A program made the translations under genes and the position numbers. Shown one piece after another: positions 31,929 to 42,837 of a stretch of DNA of 64,000 nt (position 1 is its first letter; every line of letters begins with the position of its first letter). The stretch is from Microbotryum silenes-acaulis (taxonomy: Eukaryota > Basidiomycota > Microbotryomycetes > Microbotryales > Microbotryaceae). The stretch lies in NCBI GenBank assembly GCA_003665825.1, contig QPFY01000011.1, forward strand, positions 1,178,001 through 1,242,000, in the 5' to 3' direction. The notes below the pieces were generated by a model. That model worked only from the letters and a program-made list of their open reading frames with translations. It was not told where the DNA came from and ran no database searches.

Positions 31929-32643
31929 GCCGGCGATGTGAATAGAAGTGGATCGGCGGGGTGGAGACCGTCGTGCGCCTCAAGCTCGTGGAGCTACTGT
32001 GGAGCTCGGAGCTCGGAGCTTTGTCGGCAGGAGCTCACCCGGCCGGGTTTCTTACTTCGATATCCCTCGGCATGCGTCACACGTGACACAACTTGCTGGG
32101 TTATAATCGAGTTTTTAAATCGCTCGAAATTCACGACATTTATTCCACGCATTGACGTCCTTCTTGCGAAGGATTATTGCTCCAAATTCAAGACATTTAT
32201 CTCACGCCTCGACCTCATTCTTGCAGGTCATAGGAATTATCCGATCGCCCATTGTCGATGACCATCAGACGACATGCACGCGTGAGCGGCTGTCAAAAAT
32301 CGACGCGTCCGCACGCGTTGAGAGTGGTGAGTTGTGGAGTTGTGACTTTAGTACTCGGAAGCTCTCAGTCTGGCTCGGGTAGATTTCGATCAGGTTTCAA
32401 CTCGCCGCTGGCGTCGCTGAGAAGTCATCAAGGCCTGATGAAAAAATAAGCACATCATTGGGCGATGTCAGATAGGCACTACTCCTTTGGGATTTTTCAG
32501 CTGCCCAGCCTGGATGGTATAGGTGGCCATGAAGTTGGGGAATAGGTACCGCCCGAGGTCAGTCGATGCGTTTTCCGGACCCGAGCTTCCTGCTGCTCTC
32601 ATTTTCCTGAATCCCGATCACACCATTCATTTTCCAAACGGAA
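31929..32643. other. Intergenic with AT-rich duplicated segment
   Basis: Holds the promoter of the POP7-like gene, then an AT-richer stretch with a roughly 57-bp degenerate tandem duplication (separate entry). No gene is seen. Confidence 0.4.
32122..32235 (+). repeat. Degenerate 57-bp tandem duplication
   Basis: Two adjacent units begin GCTCGAAATTCACGACATTT (32122) and GCTCCAAATTCAAGACATTT (32179). They continue with matching pieces such as ATT(C/T)C(C/A)CGC and TTCTTGC. The copies differ at roughly one base in four. The region is AT-rich relative to its flanks. Confidence 0.65.
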
Positions 32644-33891
32644 TTAGGTTAATCGCGCGAATAGCAGGGCACTTTGGTCCCGAGGATGGCAACTCTGGTC
32701 CCACATTGATGTGATCGCAAAGTCCGCTCCGATGTGATCCCAAAGTCGCCTCCGATGTGGGACCAGAGTTGCCTCCGACGTGGGCCCAAAAGCCGACCTT
32801 ATGTGAGCCCAGAGTGACGAGCGATTAGAGCGGTTATGTCTGGGTGCCTTGGAGAATATAGGGTATTCGGAGCGATTCGCAACCAAGCTTTCATTCCATG
32901 ACTCGCCATCCCAGCAGTTTTCGCGGATTTGGTGGGTGGACTGTTGGCCGAATCCGAAATCATACTTCTCCCATAAAGGAGAGTCTCCAACGATTTGCAT
33001 CCGCAAAATTTCGATCAAAGGAATGGTGAAGGCCGGTGCGTCCTCTTTCCTGGCCTTCGGGTTGTATGTCGTCTTCTTGAGCTCGACGGGGACGAGGTGG
33101 CTCTTGATCTGCGGCAAGGGCAGGCGGCGCTCGATTCGAGAACGAACAGTCTTCAGCGAGGCCGGCACTTGGTCACGTGAGAACGACGGTCCGTGGATGA
33201 TGCTCGCGATCGCCTCGAATTCCGCCTCTGAGACGTTATGGCTTCGGGCCCAGACGGCCAGCGCTAACGTGGTTTGTGGGACAGGGGCGTCTTCACCCAC
33301 TTCTGATCGCTCCCCGCCGTAGACTGGTGTTCGACGATCGAGCGGGTAGACTTCACTCGGACCTGCGGCAAGTGGCGTCACAGAGCGCTGCGGTGGGCTC
33401 CCTGCAACGGGTGTTCCCAGAGCGGCCTCGGTACGCCGATCTGCTGCGCATCCCTGCCCTGATGCGAGCCCTGCCAGGCCTTCGTCGAAATCTTCGTCAG
33501 GCTCGGCCCATCGTAAAGCGGCTGCTTCCTCCGGCGTCAGTTCTGCTTCTGGCTCGAGACCATCTTCCTTCCACTCTTCGGGAGCAGACTGCTCCCCAGC
33601 CGCGGGTGGTACGAGCTCGGGAATGGTCACCTCAGCAGTGGGCCCGAACCTGCTCCGGTCGCCGCCACCGATTTCATCGTCGGAATGGGGATCATTGAAG
33701 TCGCTCCCGCCTCCACCAAAATTGTCGAAATGCGTCCAATGTTGTTCAAAGACGGGAGAGAGGGTACGGCACGTCGATTTCGGGGCTTTGTCGATGTCCA
33801 TGTCCTCGTCGGTTCGCGGACGCTTGTCGGTATGCGCTGCTTGGGTCAGCTCCATCCTCTCTCGTGGGGAAGGTGCGAGCCTCGGCACCAC
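32644..33891 (-). other. Long ORF, probable mobile-element-derived protein fragment
   Basis: A single uninterrupted 415-codon frame, with none of the introns found in nearly every gene here. The N-terminal two thirds are acidic and low-complexity. The C-terminal part has VPVELKKTTYNPKARKEDA, TIPLIEILRMQIVGDSPLWE and IRENCWDGESWNESLVANRS. Such a segment, with IPLIEILR followed by a Trp-rich acidic block, recalls large multicopy proteins of basidiomycete transposable elements. I cannot name the family and no catalytic domain is visible. The last roughly 60 codons run through the tandem repeats at 32700-32820, so the real protein probably ended earlier or is truncated. Confidence 0.45.
32700..32820 (+). 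repeat. Degenerate 23-24-bp tandem repeats
   Basis: Four to five imperfect units of the form CTCCGATGTGGGACCAGAGT follow each other. Variants are TCCGATGTGATCCCAAAGTC and TCCGACGTGGGCCCAAAAGC. They lie under the 3' end of the long ORF at 32644-33891. Confidence 0.75.
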
Positions 33892-34599
33892 CCGGTGGAA
33901 ATTGTCGAGCTTGGAGCGAGCTAGTACGGTCGTGATGGGTCAAACCCAGTCCAGCTGTATCAGCAAGGGTGGCTCGATGGCGAAGAATGATAAGTTGATT
34001 CACTGACTCATGGTGATGTGGGGTAGCCCTTAATGGTGCTGACAGGATCGACGAGTGGTGCGACGTCTCTGATGCATGTGATGGCCCGCGCGGCCGCCGC
34101 GGCCGTGCGACGGTGCGGTCGTGCAGCGGCGCGACGAAGATAGGGTGGCACTGCTCGTGCAAACCGATCGAAAGTTGAGCGCCCAATACTGTGCGTGACC
34201 ACCACTCGAAAATGTTTCCGTGAAAACAAGCGAAAAGAGTGGACGATCCGCCTCAACGGCCTTGCGGTGGACGCTGGTTTAGCAAACGGAAGTGGGGGGT
34301 TAGGAAGCCCAGGAGTCGAGTCGGTGAACGCTCGGGTCATTGCACCTCAGCACGATGTCAAAAGCGCACGCACGTTTGTTTCTGCTCCCGCCACCTCGCT
34401 TCTGAGCCTTCAATTGGTCCCACTACCCCAACAAATCCAACAAAACACATGAGTCAAGCAAGCGGCAACTAGCGAGAGGATATGGAAGTGAGTGAACTTT
34501 ATTCAGTGGTGTGAAACTATACAGCAACGTGGCGGGGAGTGAACGCTCAACCGCACGCTCGTTGCTGGCCGTGCCTTCGACCACTCCAACTCCAACGCG
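33892..34599. other. Intergenic spacer
   Basis: Between the divergent ORFs of the 32-37 kb island. It contains a GC-rich palindromic patch around 34085-34110 (GGCCGCCGCGGCC). No gene is supported. Confidence 0.4.
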
Positions 34600-35955
34600 A
34601 TGTCAACTCCCACTAGATTGAGCTATAAGGAGGCTGACATCGTCTTCCACTTTGCGAACCATCCTCAGGACCCTTCTATCTCTCGGAAGCGAAGGAAGAC
34701 AAAGGAAGAGCCACAATGGAAGATTGTAAGGTACACTGACGAGCTGGTCCGGAGTATCGCATCAGGAGCTAACGTCGTACAATGGCGGGCCGATCGACCA
34801 ACAGGAGGCCCGCGACGAGCTGAGAGCCCTGGTTCGACAGTACCAATTGTTCAAGATCCAACCCGACCATCTAAGCGACTTTCGATTCATCCTCTCGCGC
34901 ATGCACTGTGGTGCTGGGTTCCAAGAAGTGGTCCTTATGAATTGCGCGAAGACCCAAAGTACTTAGAGAACTATGAGCGCTAGTGGCCGCGCTCGGCGAG
35001 AAACGCGATCCTCTCTGACCCGCTTCTCTTACTGTGATGTCACGATGACCATCAAATTATTCGCCATCTCCGAACTGGCAGTCCGAGCTTGTCTCGATGG
35101 CCAAGATCTATGTTTCGACGAATCTCAAGGACGTGCGCAACCTAGCGGCCACTCGAGCCAAGAAGTTCCTGGAGAGCGACTATGGCAACCCTTACCTGGA
35201 ACAGCACCGGTGGGTACCCCTGCGCCTGTCAAATTCTCGGCCGAGTGGATGCTGAGCGAGGCGCTGCATGCACTACAGGGCGCGCGCGGCTGGCAATGAC
35301 GATGCGCCGCAACCTGGCTCCCGTCTGCCGAACCTCGGAACGCTCTTTGCCCTCTACGGGAATGACGATACTGTGGAGAAGATTCTGCGTCCTCTTTTGC
35401 TTGGAGGCACCAAGGCCTCGACACATCGAAAAGACAACCTTCCTTACCGTCGACGCTGGATCACCACCGCCGTCGCGTTGATTGGGTGGGAAGTAGCGCG
35501 CTGGGTCACCCAATACGAGGGCCGAAAGCTTAAGGGATGTGTTTCGGATCAAATCAATCAGTTTCAGAGATTAGCGGGCTAATCCGGATGCCAACAACAA
35601 GCAGGCAAACGCGCAGTATACCCACAGCTCCGTGGATACCAGCTACCTCGTTCACACCGTCAATAGATACATGGCGCATCCACTCCCGGGCGGAACAGCC
35701 AGCGGACCGGATGACCCGGAGGGATCTGACGGGCTGGTGTGGTGTTGGGACAGTACGAACGGTACGGCGGTCGAAAAAGTCAAGGCCAAGCCGGACCTCC
35801 CACCCGCCCCCGATCCGGTCGAGCGTCGCGCAGCCGGCACGGGATGCTCGGAAGAGGACTTCGAAGAAAAAACCACGGCTCTTGCTTCAGCCGCACGGCT
35901 CTTTTTCGATGGTGACCGCGTCTCAACTCAAGAAAGGACCCCCGATTCGGATTAG
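34600..35955 (+). CDS. Unknown multi-exon protein
   Basis: Starting at ATG 34600, several open exons can be joined: through WKI to about 34726, then ELTSYNGGPIDQQEARDELR, then SELVSMAKIYVSTNLKD to YLEQHR (donor near 35210), then GNDDAPQPGSRLPNLGTLFA onward. Open frames continue to 35582 or, with a further very short intron, to 35955 (VDTSYLVHTVNRYMAHPLPG). The later part (ILRPLLLGGTKAS, RRRWITTAVALIGWEVARWV) loosely resembles basidiomycete proteins of unknown function such as those called DUF6532; this is a weak impression. Exon limits, especially after 35550, are uncertain. The gene sits in the island with transposon-like sequence and may itself be element-associated. Confidence 0.4.
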
Positions 35956-36062
35956 GGGCCAAGCACGAGGGGTGGCAGCGCTTGAAGCGGCGGCATGGAA
36001 GCAACTCGAGCATGGGCAATGGACAGGACGTAGTGGCAGTGGGAAAGTGCTTGTAAAGGGGT

Positions 36063-36121
36063 AATTCAATCTAGTCTGGGTAACTCAATCTGGTCTAAAA
36101 CACGTACGTCTAAAACACGTA
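36063..36121 (+). repeat. Short tandem duplications upstream of the propeller gene
   Basis: Two overlapping duplications occur: AACTCAATCT(A/G)GTCT-type words twice and GTCTAAAACACGTAC twice. They precede an AG acceptor-like site at about 36137 and the ATG at 36175. Confidence 0.7.
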
Positions 36122-36174
36122 CAAAATACTCGCAGGACGGTGGGCAGTGGCGGGTCTCGACGGTCTGGCTCAAC

Positions 36175-37052
36175 ATGACCGTCATCCAATTCGGTCCCGG
36201 CGATTATGCCTTGTCGTACACCGGTACCTCCGAGAAGGTGGATTCGATACTCGGACAGGATATGCGATTGACCGAATACGAAGGCTTTGACCATACCGAC
36301 TCTCAGCCATCCACCCTGCTCGGCTGGGGCAGCAACCAAATAAAGGCGATGGACGCTCTCAGACTCACTGATGCCGCCACCCCCAAGGGTGATCGTCTGC
36401 CCATGCCTATACTGGTCGACATCAACGGCAATTCGTCGCCGCAGACGAACTGGGTCCCGATACTCGACGACGCACCCGATGGCGCACCCCTCTGGATCAC
36501 CCACCATTCGTGGTCGTTGACTGCGGACGGCTGCCGAAGCCCGGGTCGAGTGGACGTCGGGCCAACTGACTGCCACACCGACCCGAGATGGATCAGAGCG
36601 ACACCCAAGCGTTCGAACAGTACTCCGCAAAGTGCTTAGCGAGCCTACCCAGCGGTTCAGAGCACTGGCGAGGATCGGCACCCCTTGTACGCCTCCCTTG
36701 GAATCGCCGCTTGGCTTTGGGCACGGTTCACCAGCGTGGATGTACCAAGGATGGGCTGTTTTACGATGCGTATCGACATCGTTTAGTCCTTGTTGACTTG
36801 GAATCGACGTCGCTGGTCGCCTACACGGACGAATTTGCCATCTTCTCCTCGATCGACGACGTCAATTGGTTCGAGTTCCTGACGGGATGCACTTTGTACA
36901 AGGACAGGGAGGTGCTGCTGTCCTTCGGCTACAACGACCAGGAACCATGGTTGGCGATCCTACGTCTCAGAGGTATTCTACAATGGCTCATACCCGTTGA
37001 GCCCAAGTGGGAGAGCTTGGTCGATCAAGCGCGAGCCGGGGCGTGGCAATAG
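36175..37052 (+). CDS. Beta-propeller protein, GH130/glycosyltransferase-like
   Basis: Two frames meet at about 36540-36600, most simply through a roughly 48-bp intron. Frame 1 gives MTVIQFGPGDYALSYTGTSE, MPILVDINGNSSPQTNWVPI and LWITHHSWSL. Frame 2 gives WRGSAPLVRLPWNRRLALGT, YDAYRHRLVLVDLES, WFEFLTGCTLYKDREVLLSF and YNDQEPWLAILRL. The NW-P motif, the Y-HRLV-D line and the SFG-ND-E-W pattern match five-bladed propellers of bacterial and fungal carbohydrate enzymes (GH130-like and domains fused to glycosyltransferases). The upstream boundary is uncertain: the frame is open back to about 36138. Intact GH130 catalytic residues cannot be confirmed. It may continue the preceding unknown gene. Confidence 0.5.
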
Positions 37053-37512
37053 ATTTTAGTCAGTGAATGACCCGGCGGCTTGATCTTCAAGGATTACTTT
37101 AAAGCGGGACGTCCGTAAGGAATGCGCTGTCTTGAGAGGAATCCGGCTTGCGCCAAATCCAGCGGGAAGGTCGACTGACCAATCATTGGGACGATGGCTC
37201 CGTAGGGGAGAACTTAGTAGAAGACGACGCGCAGTTTCAAGGGGTGCAGTGTTTGTGCGTGCCAACAGTTTGGCCTTATGTATTGTCCAACTATAGCAAC
37301 TACAACCCGTTTTCTCTTTCAAAAATGGATGCTTGTACCCAAGGTTTTCGTCAAGCACTGATTCCCGCAGTCGAGGTACCCAAAAGGCGGAAATTTATCC
37401 CTTCGGACATGATTCTTTGGCGAACTCTGGCGATCTGCCGCACGCCCTCGCTCGCGCTCTCCTTGAGCTCTCGTACACCGCGCACCGGCACGAGTCCAGC
37501 CTCCCGCTCAAG
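37053..37512. other. Intergenic spacer
   Basis: 460 bp between the propeller gene and ERG28. No gene is supported. It presumably holds the ERG28 promoter. Confidence 0.4.
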
Positions 37513-38449
37513 ATGAGCTCTATACAAGCTCGTGAGCGTCAATCGAAGAAAGAAACCCAAGCGCTGTGAAGCACTGATTGCGATCCACCTCACAATAGAT
37601 TTGCCTTCGGCGTCCCAGGGCTATCTGCCGTACTGGATGATCTTCGTTTCGTCAGTCAACCCCACCCCACCCTGCTCCGCTCGCGAGACTGGCGGCTCTC
37701 GCAAGTTACCACAGACTGACATTCACCATCGCACGCCTGACTGTCGAACAACAGCTCTTTAGCCGTGTTCAACTCGGTTCAGAACTTTGTCACGACGTCC
37801 TTGACCCGCCGCATCTACGCTCGGTCATCCGCTTCCGGTCCGTCAGGCCCGAGCACGTGTCCAGCTCCTCGTCGTTTCACAGCCCCTGATCTCACGCTGC
37901 TCTCTTGCCTCTCAGTCACGCCGCTACAAGCCAGGACATTCGCGGTCTGGACGCTGGCCTCCGCTGCAATCCGGATCTATGCAGCCTACAACATCTCGCT
38001 CAAGCCGTAAGCCCGGACACCCACCCCCCAAATATCGTGCCACGTGCCACGGGGTCCTTCGTGCTTCATGAATGACTGCTAAGTCTATCGGCTTTGACTC
38101 TATGAATCTCCGAACAGGATGTACGACCTCGCTTTGATCTCGTACGTTCTGGCACTTGGCCATTTCGCACTCGAATGGCTTGTCTTTCGCACCGCGGCGT
38201 TGGGAGGAGGTTTGATCAGCCCCTTGATCGTCGCATGTACGTCGGCGTGACGTCGCAACTCCACCAAGCGCAAGAGCTGACGTAATTGATTATCTCCACC
38301 TTTGGTTCAATCAGCAACGTCATTGATCTGGATGATTAGGCGTGAGCTTTCAGACTACTCTGCGCGTTCAGAAAATCTTTCTTTCATGAAGTACGGACTG
38401 ATCCCGCCAGATCTTTTCAACAACAGAATACGACCACTACGTCTCTTGA
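37513..38449 (+). CDS. ERG28: Ergosterol biosynthesis scaffold protein Erg28
   Basis: Erg28 is an ER membrane scaffold that holds the C-4 demethylation enzymes of ergosterol synthesis together. Exons are 37513-37531, 37599-37650, 37755-37837, 37916-38006, 38118-38236, 38315-38341 and 38427-38449, about 137 residues. Membrane segments and motifs fit: GYLPYWMIFVSSLAVFNSVQ, VTPLQARTFAVWTLASAAIR, YDLALISYVLALGHFALEWL, LISPLIVASTSLIWMIRQYD. The last exon of 23 bp (HYVS and stop) restores the usual Tyr-Val ending. Without it the frame would run on into unrelated sequence. A 78-bp intron (37838-37915) is in frame and removes a Pro/Ser-rich loop absent from homologues. The stop lies 56 bp from the 3' end of the convergent AlkB gene. 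Confidence 0.93.
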
Positions 38450-38505
38450 TTCTCGCTCAAAAAATATTTCCAAGTAGTGTATTGCCATCAGGATCAAGAT
38501 CCTAA

Positions 38506-40301
38506 TCAATCACCAAGATCAGCCAATCTGGACGGCTTGGCACTTTTGCCCCTAAACCAAGGACCACGACCCTCTTGTTGCTCCGACAACAACTTCCAGA
38601 AACCGCAATTCTGCCCAGGAACGACCTGGGATGCCGAGCAGGTCCAGAAAAAGACCATATCGTCACCTTCTTCCCCCTCTTTCGTGTCCGAGTCTACTTT
38701 CGGCTTATCCTTCTGCAGATAAGCCCTCGCCCTTCCTTTACCGTCCGGTCTGAGGATTGTAGGCAATTTGCATTGACAATGTGGTGTTCCAGCGTATGCT
38801 CCGCCAGTAAGTGGTACCGACGTTTGGACGGGCAAAGGCGCATAGTCGGGGCGGTAATGCCGGAACGTGATCTGTTTGAATTGGGGAAAAGCCGAAATCG
38901 TTAGATCTGCACGGCGGCCTCCATCTAGGACTGAAGCAGCTTCAAACGAAACTAACATTGATTCGTTCGCGGTAGCGTTCTTCTTGACCCGGAATCCTGA
39001 ACGTGTCGAGTGCCGAGACGGGCTGGATCGAGTGCTTGTAAAACTCTTGCGTGCCCGGGAGCATCAGGCACAGTGAGTTGTGGGGCAGCACGAGATCGAG
39101 CGATCTCATCTCGATGCCAGGCAAAGGCATGAAAGGTCGCAGACGAAAAGGTCGGGTACATCCCAAGGAGAGCGACGCGATGGTCGGGAACGGGCCAAGA
39201 TACGTGAGGACATCCGAATGGGGTCCGACGCTTTCCTTGGCGCCTCGGTAGCAGTTGGCAGCGGCGACGTTGGGTACCCATTCACCCGCGGTGTACTCGA
39301 GGGGATGGCGCCGACGGGACCCAAGTATCAAGTTGACCAAAGGCTGGATCAAAGAGCGCGCCTGGTCCATAAGTGGAGTGAAATAGCGCCCCTGGCGTTT
39401 CGTGCCGTTGTACCAGTGCGTGGACAAGGCGACGTTTGTTGCGTTGACCAGATCCTCGTCTCCGACTGAAGGCGCTTTCTCGAGGTAGAAAGAGGTTGTG
39501 TGGGGCGATTCAACTTCGCGGTCGAACATGTACCACTTATTACGTTCCCCTGCAATCGATGATAAAGTTAATGGCGAGGCTCAACTGGGCTACTAGACAT
39601 GGGCGGCTCTTCCGACTTGACTGACATGGCTCTTTGCTTCCTGCTTGCGCACGTCCATCGTTCTCTTCGAGCATCGATTGGAAAAGCATGTTGGCCAACT
39701 CTTTTGGCAGGACGTTGGGGATGAGAATGATGCGACCACGAGTGTGTTTGGCAATCGCTTCCGGGGTTGACAAGGTCAAAGAAGGCAGATGGGTCGGCGT
39801 TGTACCCGCCCCTGTCGTAGTATTCGCCAAGCCACCGAGTGGTATGGTTGTAGTCGACGTCGCACTCAATTTCGGCGTCTTGGACGTTGGCTTTCGCTGC
39901 AACAGCTGGTACGCATCGACGGTCGAGGCTAAATTTGTTTTGACTTCGCGCTTGGGCAAAGTCGGTGGGGTCGATGCCTCTCCTCGCGATCGGGCAGGCA
40001 GCCGCATCGTCGACGACGAAGCTGGTTTGAGCCAGTGATCAAGCTTCTCTATGCGCTTCCTCTTGACGGTCCGAAGACCTGTGCTGTCCCAGGTGGTGAC
40101 GAGTCGCCCGGCGGCGCTGGCGGGTTTGACATTGTCGTCGTGTCCCAGCAAAGCGGTGGTCGCGCGCTCGAGGTCGCGCGACGACGCGACGAAGAAACGT
40201 TGCAGGGTCGACCGAGGCAGCTGTGGGAAGATGGCTGCGAGCGTGTCGATGGCTTCTTGGTGCTCCTCTGGTTTGATCTCGGTCACGGTACTCGACGACA
40301 T
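38506..40301 (-). CDS. CUE-AlkB-GRF dioxygenase (AlkB homologue)
   Basis: Three exons (40301-39626, 39549-38957, 38871-38506) encode 544 residues with three parts. Part 1, residues about 10-60, is a CUE-like ubiquitin-binding helix bundle (AIDTLAAIFPQLPRSTLQRF). Part 2 is a 2-oxoglutarate/Fe(II) AlkB domain. It has the NVLPKELANMLFQSMLEE start, YTAGEWVPNVAAANCYRG, the iron ligands HSD (GPHSDVLTYLGPF) and H in EFYKHSIQPV, and the oxoglutarate-binding RINITFRHYRPD. Part 3 is a C-terminal GRF-type zinc finger (HCQCKLPTILRPDGKGRARA, FFWTCSASQVVPGQNCGFWK). AlkB enzymes of this type repair alkylated DNA or RNA by oxidative demethylation. The GRF finger suggests single-stranded nucleic acid binding and the CUE domain suggests recruitment to ubiquitin. 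The intron after NIN (38872-38956) is needed to reach the oxoglutarate-binding Arg. Confidence 0.87.
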
Positions 40302-40606
40302 GTCGGCGGGGGCATCGAGACGCGTAAGTAGCGTCAGTTAGAGATCCGAGCGGCGAAATGAAACACTGGCTGAGATTTATGGCCATGCTAATGCGCGCAC
40401 GCTCTCGCGCGCTCGTGCGTATTGGCGAGCTAGTGGCGAGCTGGTGTGCCTTGTCGCCTTGGAAAGAAAGAACGTCAGTGGAACGTCATCTAACGTCACG
40501 GGACTCGGAGTCGACTCATTTGCCTCAGCCTCGACGGGATCTCCTGCTGCCTCGTGCTCCCCACTCGGCGCCTTTGACGCACTCACTCGCACTCTTCGAA
40601 ATTTCT
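40302..40606. promoter_or_regulatory. Divergent promoter region
   Basis: 305 bp between the divergent AlkB and membrane-protein genes. No clear motif is seen. Confidence 0.5.
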
Positions 40607-41405
40607 ATGAAACAAACAGCTCCGGTTGATGAGCATACCGCCCTCTTGGGTTCTGCAGCTCGTAAGTACCTCTGCTAGAGCGGCTTCCGCTTCGCAGGCG
40701 ACGCCACTCGCTGTCACTCCGGGCTCAGACACCCAAGTACCTGCACTAACACTGCCGCCCGCATTTCGTTTCCATCTCTTTTCACAGCCCCACCCTACCA
40801 CATTATCGACGTCGAATCGAACCGGTCATCCCAAGGCCCATCGCCATCCGGGACACCCATCTACTACGTTTGCACACCTTCAGGCTCGCTCCCCAACTAT
40901 GCCCTCCCTCGTGTCTCGTCGTCGTCCTTCTCGTCCGTGCATCGACTCCCGGCCGGCCCTTCGCCTTTCAACGACTTACCACTACCCATTGCCTCGGCAT
41001 TGGCATACCAACAGTCGCTCCGCCATGCGGATGCGAGGGCGAGGGGGCGCGTCATCCGTGGTGTTATCGGCGCATTGCTTCTCTGGTGGGGCCTGTCCCT
41101 CCTCGTTGGGTTGATTGTGGAGAACGAGCACGAACTCGAGAAATGGACCGAGCGAAAATGGAGAGACGCCAAGCGGTGGTCCAAAAATCACCGATGGGGA
41201 GTTGAACCGGAACTGGAAGGCCAGGAGAAGGGGAGGTGGAGTCGACCCTTGTCTGACGATCCATTGCAGGTACGCACGGGAATTACTTAGACGGTCGCGT
41301 CGTTTCGAGCACAATGATTGATCTGCGCTGCGGTGCGTGCAGATCTTGTCCTCGCCACAAATGACGACTATGCCGACGGAACGCTCCGAAGCAATTTCGG
41401 CTTAG
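40607..41405 (+). CDS. Single-pass membrane protein of unknown function
   Basis: Three exons (40607-40661, 40788-41269, 41343-41405) encode 199 residues. The short N-terminus has EHTALLG, an acidic dileucine-type sorting signal often seen in vacuolar or endosomal membrane proteins. A Ser/Pro-rich segment follows. The sequence RVIRGVIGALLLWWGLSLLV, continuing into GLIVE, is a single transmembrane helix with basic residues before it and a charged region after it (HELEKWTERKWRDAKRWSKN). The final exon (ILSSPQMTTMPTERSEAISA) is reached by a GT-AG intron; without it the frame stops a few codons later. I recognise no family. Confidence 0.68.
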
Positions 41406-42837
41406 TCAACGATTTGTCCCACAACGATAATGTCGATCACACCCCAAGTTCTTTCTTTGCACAATTTACACGTTAGTGACGCTCGACACTTAGTATTAGG
41501 ACGCTCGCCCCAAGTTTTGTACTGGACATAATGGAAGTAATGAACATGGTCTGCTTCTCCGGTATCAGACGTGAGGCGCCTTCTCACGACGAGCACTTGG
41601 ATGAGATGGCGAGATTCACATGATGGCGACGTAGTTGTGCATCAAGGTTAACCTCTGGTGTCCTATCTTGACGCTGTTTAGCCAGATGGTCAACGTGCGC
41701 GATCGTTTGCCTCGGCGTTGCAGCCCCTGGCCGCCGCGCGTGGCACATTCGGCTCGACCCAGCGTTTGCCCCACGGTAATACACAGATCAGCACGCTCAC
41801 GGGCTATATCCTGATATATAAGAAGGTGTAACGGTTTTCTTGTTTCGGCAGTTCCACAGTCTCTGAGGTTTGAGCCAGGCGTCGCAGGGTATCTGGCCAC
41901 CAGCTTCTTGAATCGGATGCCTTGACCCGGCCGCTCGAAGCCTCGAATCAAAGTTCCGGAATCTGGCCTCATGATCTTGGCGATTCCTTCCTTTCATTTT
42001 GGCTTGGTGGAGGGTGAAGGACAAAAAGAATGACTATGGTGACCCAGATAGAGAAATTATACCTTTTACCGTAGGGGATGTTGAATGGTGACTGGGAGGA
42101 TAACCGCCGCACTCTGTGCAGTGCCATTTGATTTCCATCTGGCGCCGCCGCGCCGGTCATCATTAATAGGCTGCACGTGTGGCCGGTGCAGGACCTATTT
42201 GGTGAGGCTGGGGCTCTTTGTGGTTTTGAAACGGATGAATGAAAAAATACCTCCATAGCCTTGGCGGTACATGGTCCCATGCTGGCTATTTTCGCCGCGC
42301 CCTTCGAATCATGGCTCAATGTGCCCTGCCCCCAAACCAACGGGACGCGCTGCAACACCGGAGCCGCTGGGCGCCCAGAGCCACAGTCGCGCGCTGTCGC
42401 GCGGGCGGCGCGCGCAGGCGCCAATTTCGTGAGATTTCGTGTCGAGCGTTTTCTGTCAACTTTGGCGTGGTCTCAGCTTTGGGCTCCTGCTTCTCCCCTA
42501 CCACCACCCGCATCCCGTGTGTCACCTCATTTCTCCGTCTCTCTCACAGTATACACCCTCTTGATCGAGTGTGTGACTATACCATCGCTTCACCAGCACC
42601 ACCACCCACTGGTACCGCCTGCCCAACCTCGTCCACTCGTTCGACCCTCCGCCAGCAGCTCATCCGCAATTCTCGACTCTCCTTTGTGTGGAACATCTCG
42701 GAGCCCGTGTTCTAGTGTGCGACGCGCTCGACGGATCCGCCTCGACCTCCACTTTTTACTGCAGCACACGAGTGTCATCACTACAGACCACCGTCACTCC
42801 TTTCTCCGCCTTCTTTCTGTCCTCAACACCCTTCATC
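41406..42837. other. Intergenic, 1.4 kb; protease promoter
   Basis: No supported gene. Short minus-strand frames around 41600-41970 have no domains. From about 42470 the sequence becomes C/T-rich, as expected for the promoter and leader of the protease gene. Confidence 0.4.
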
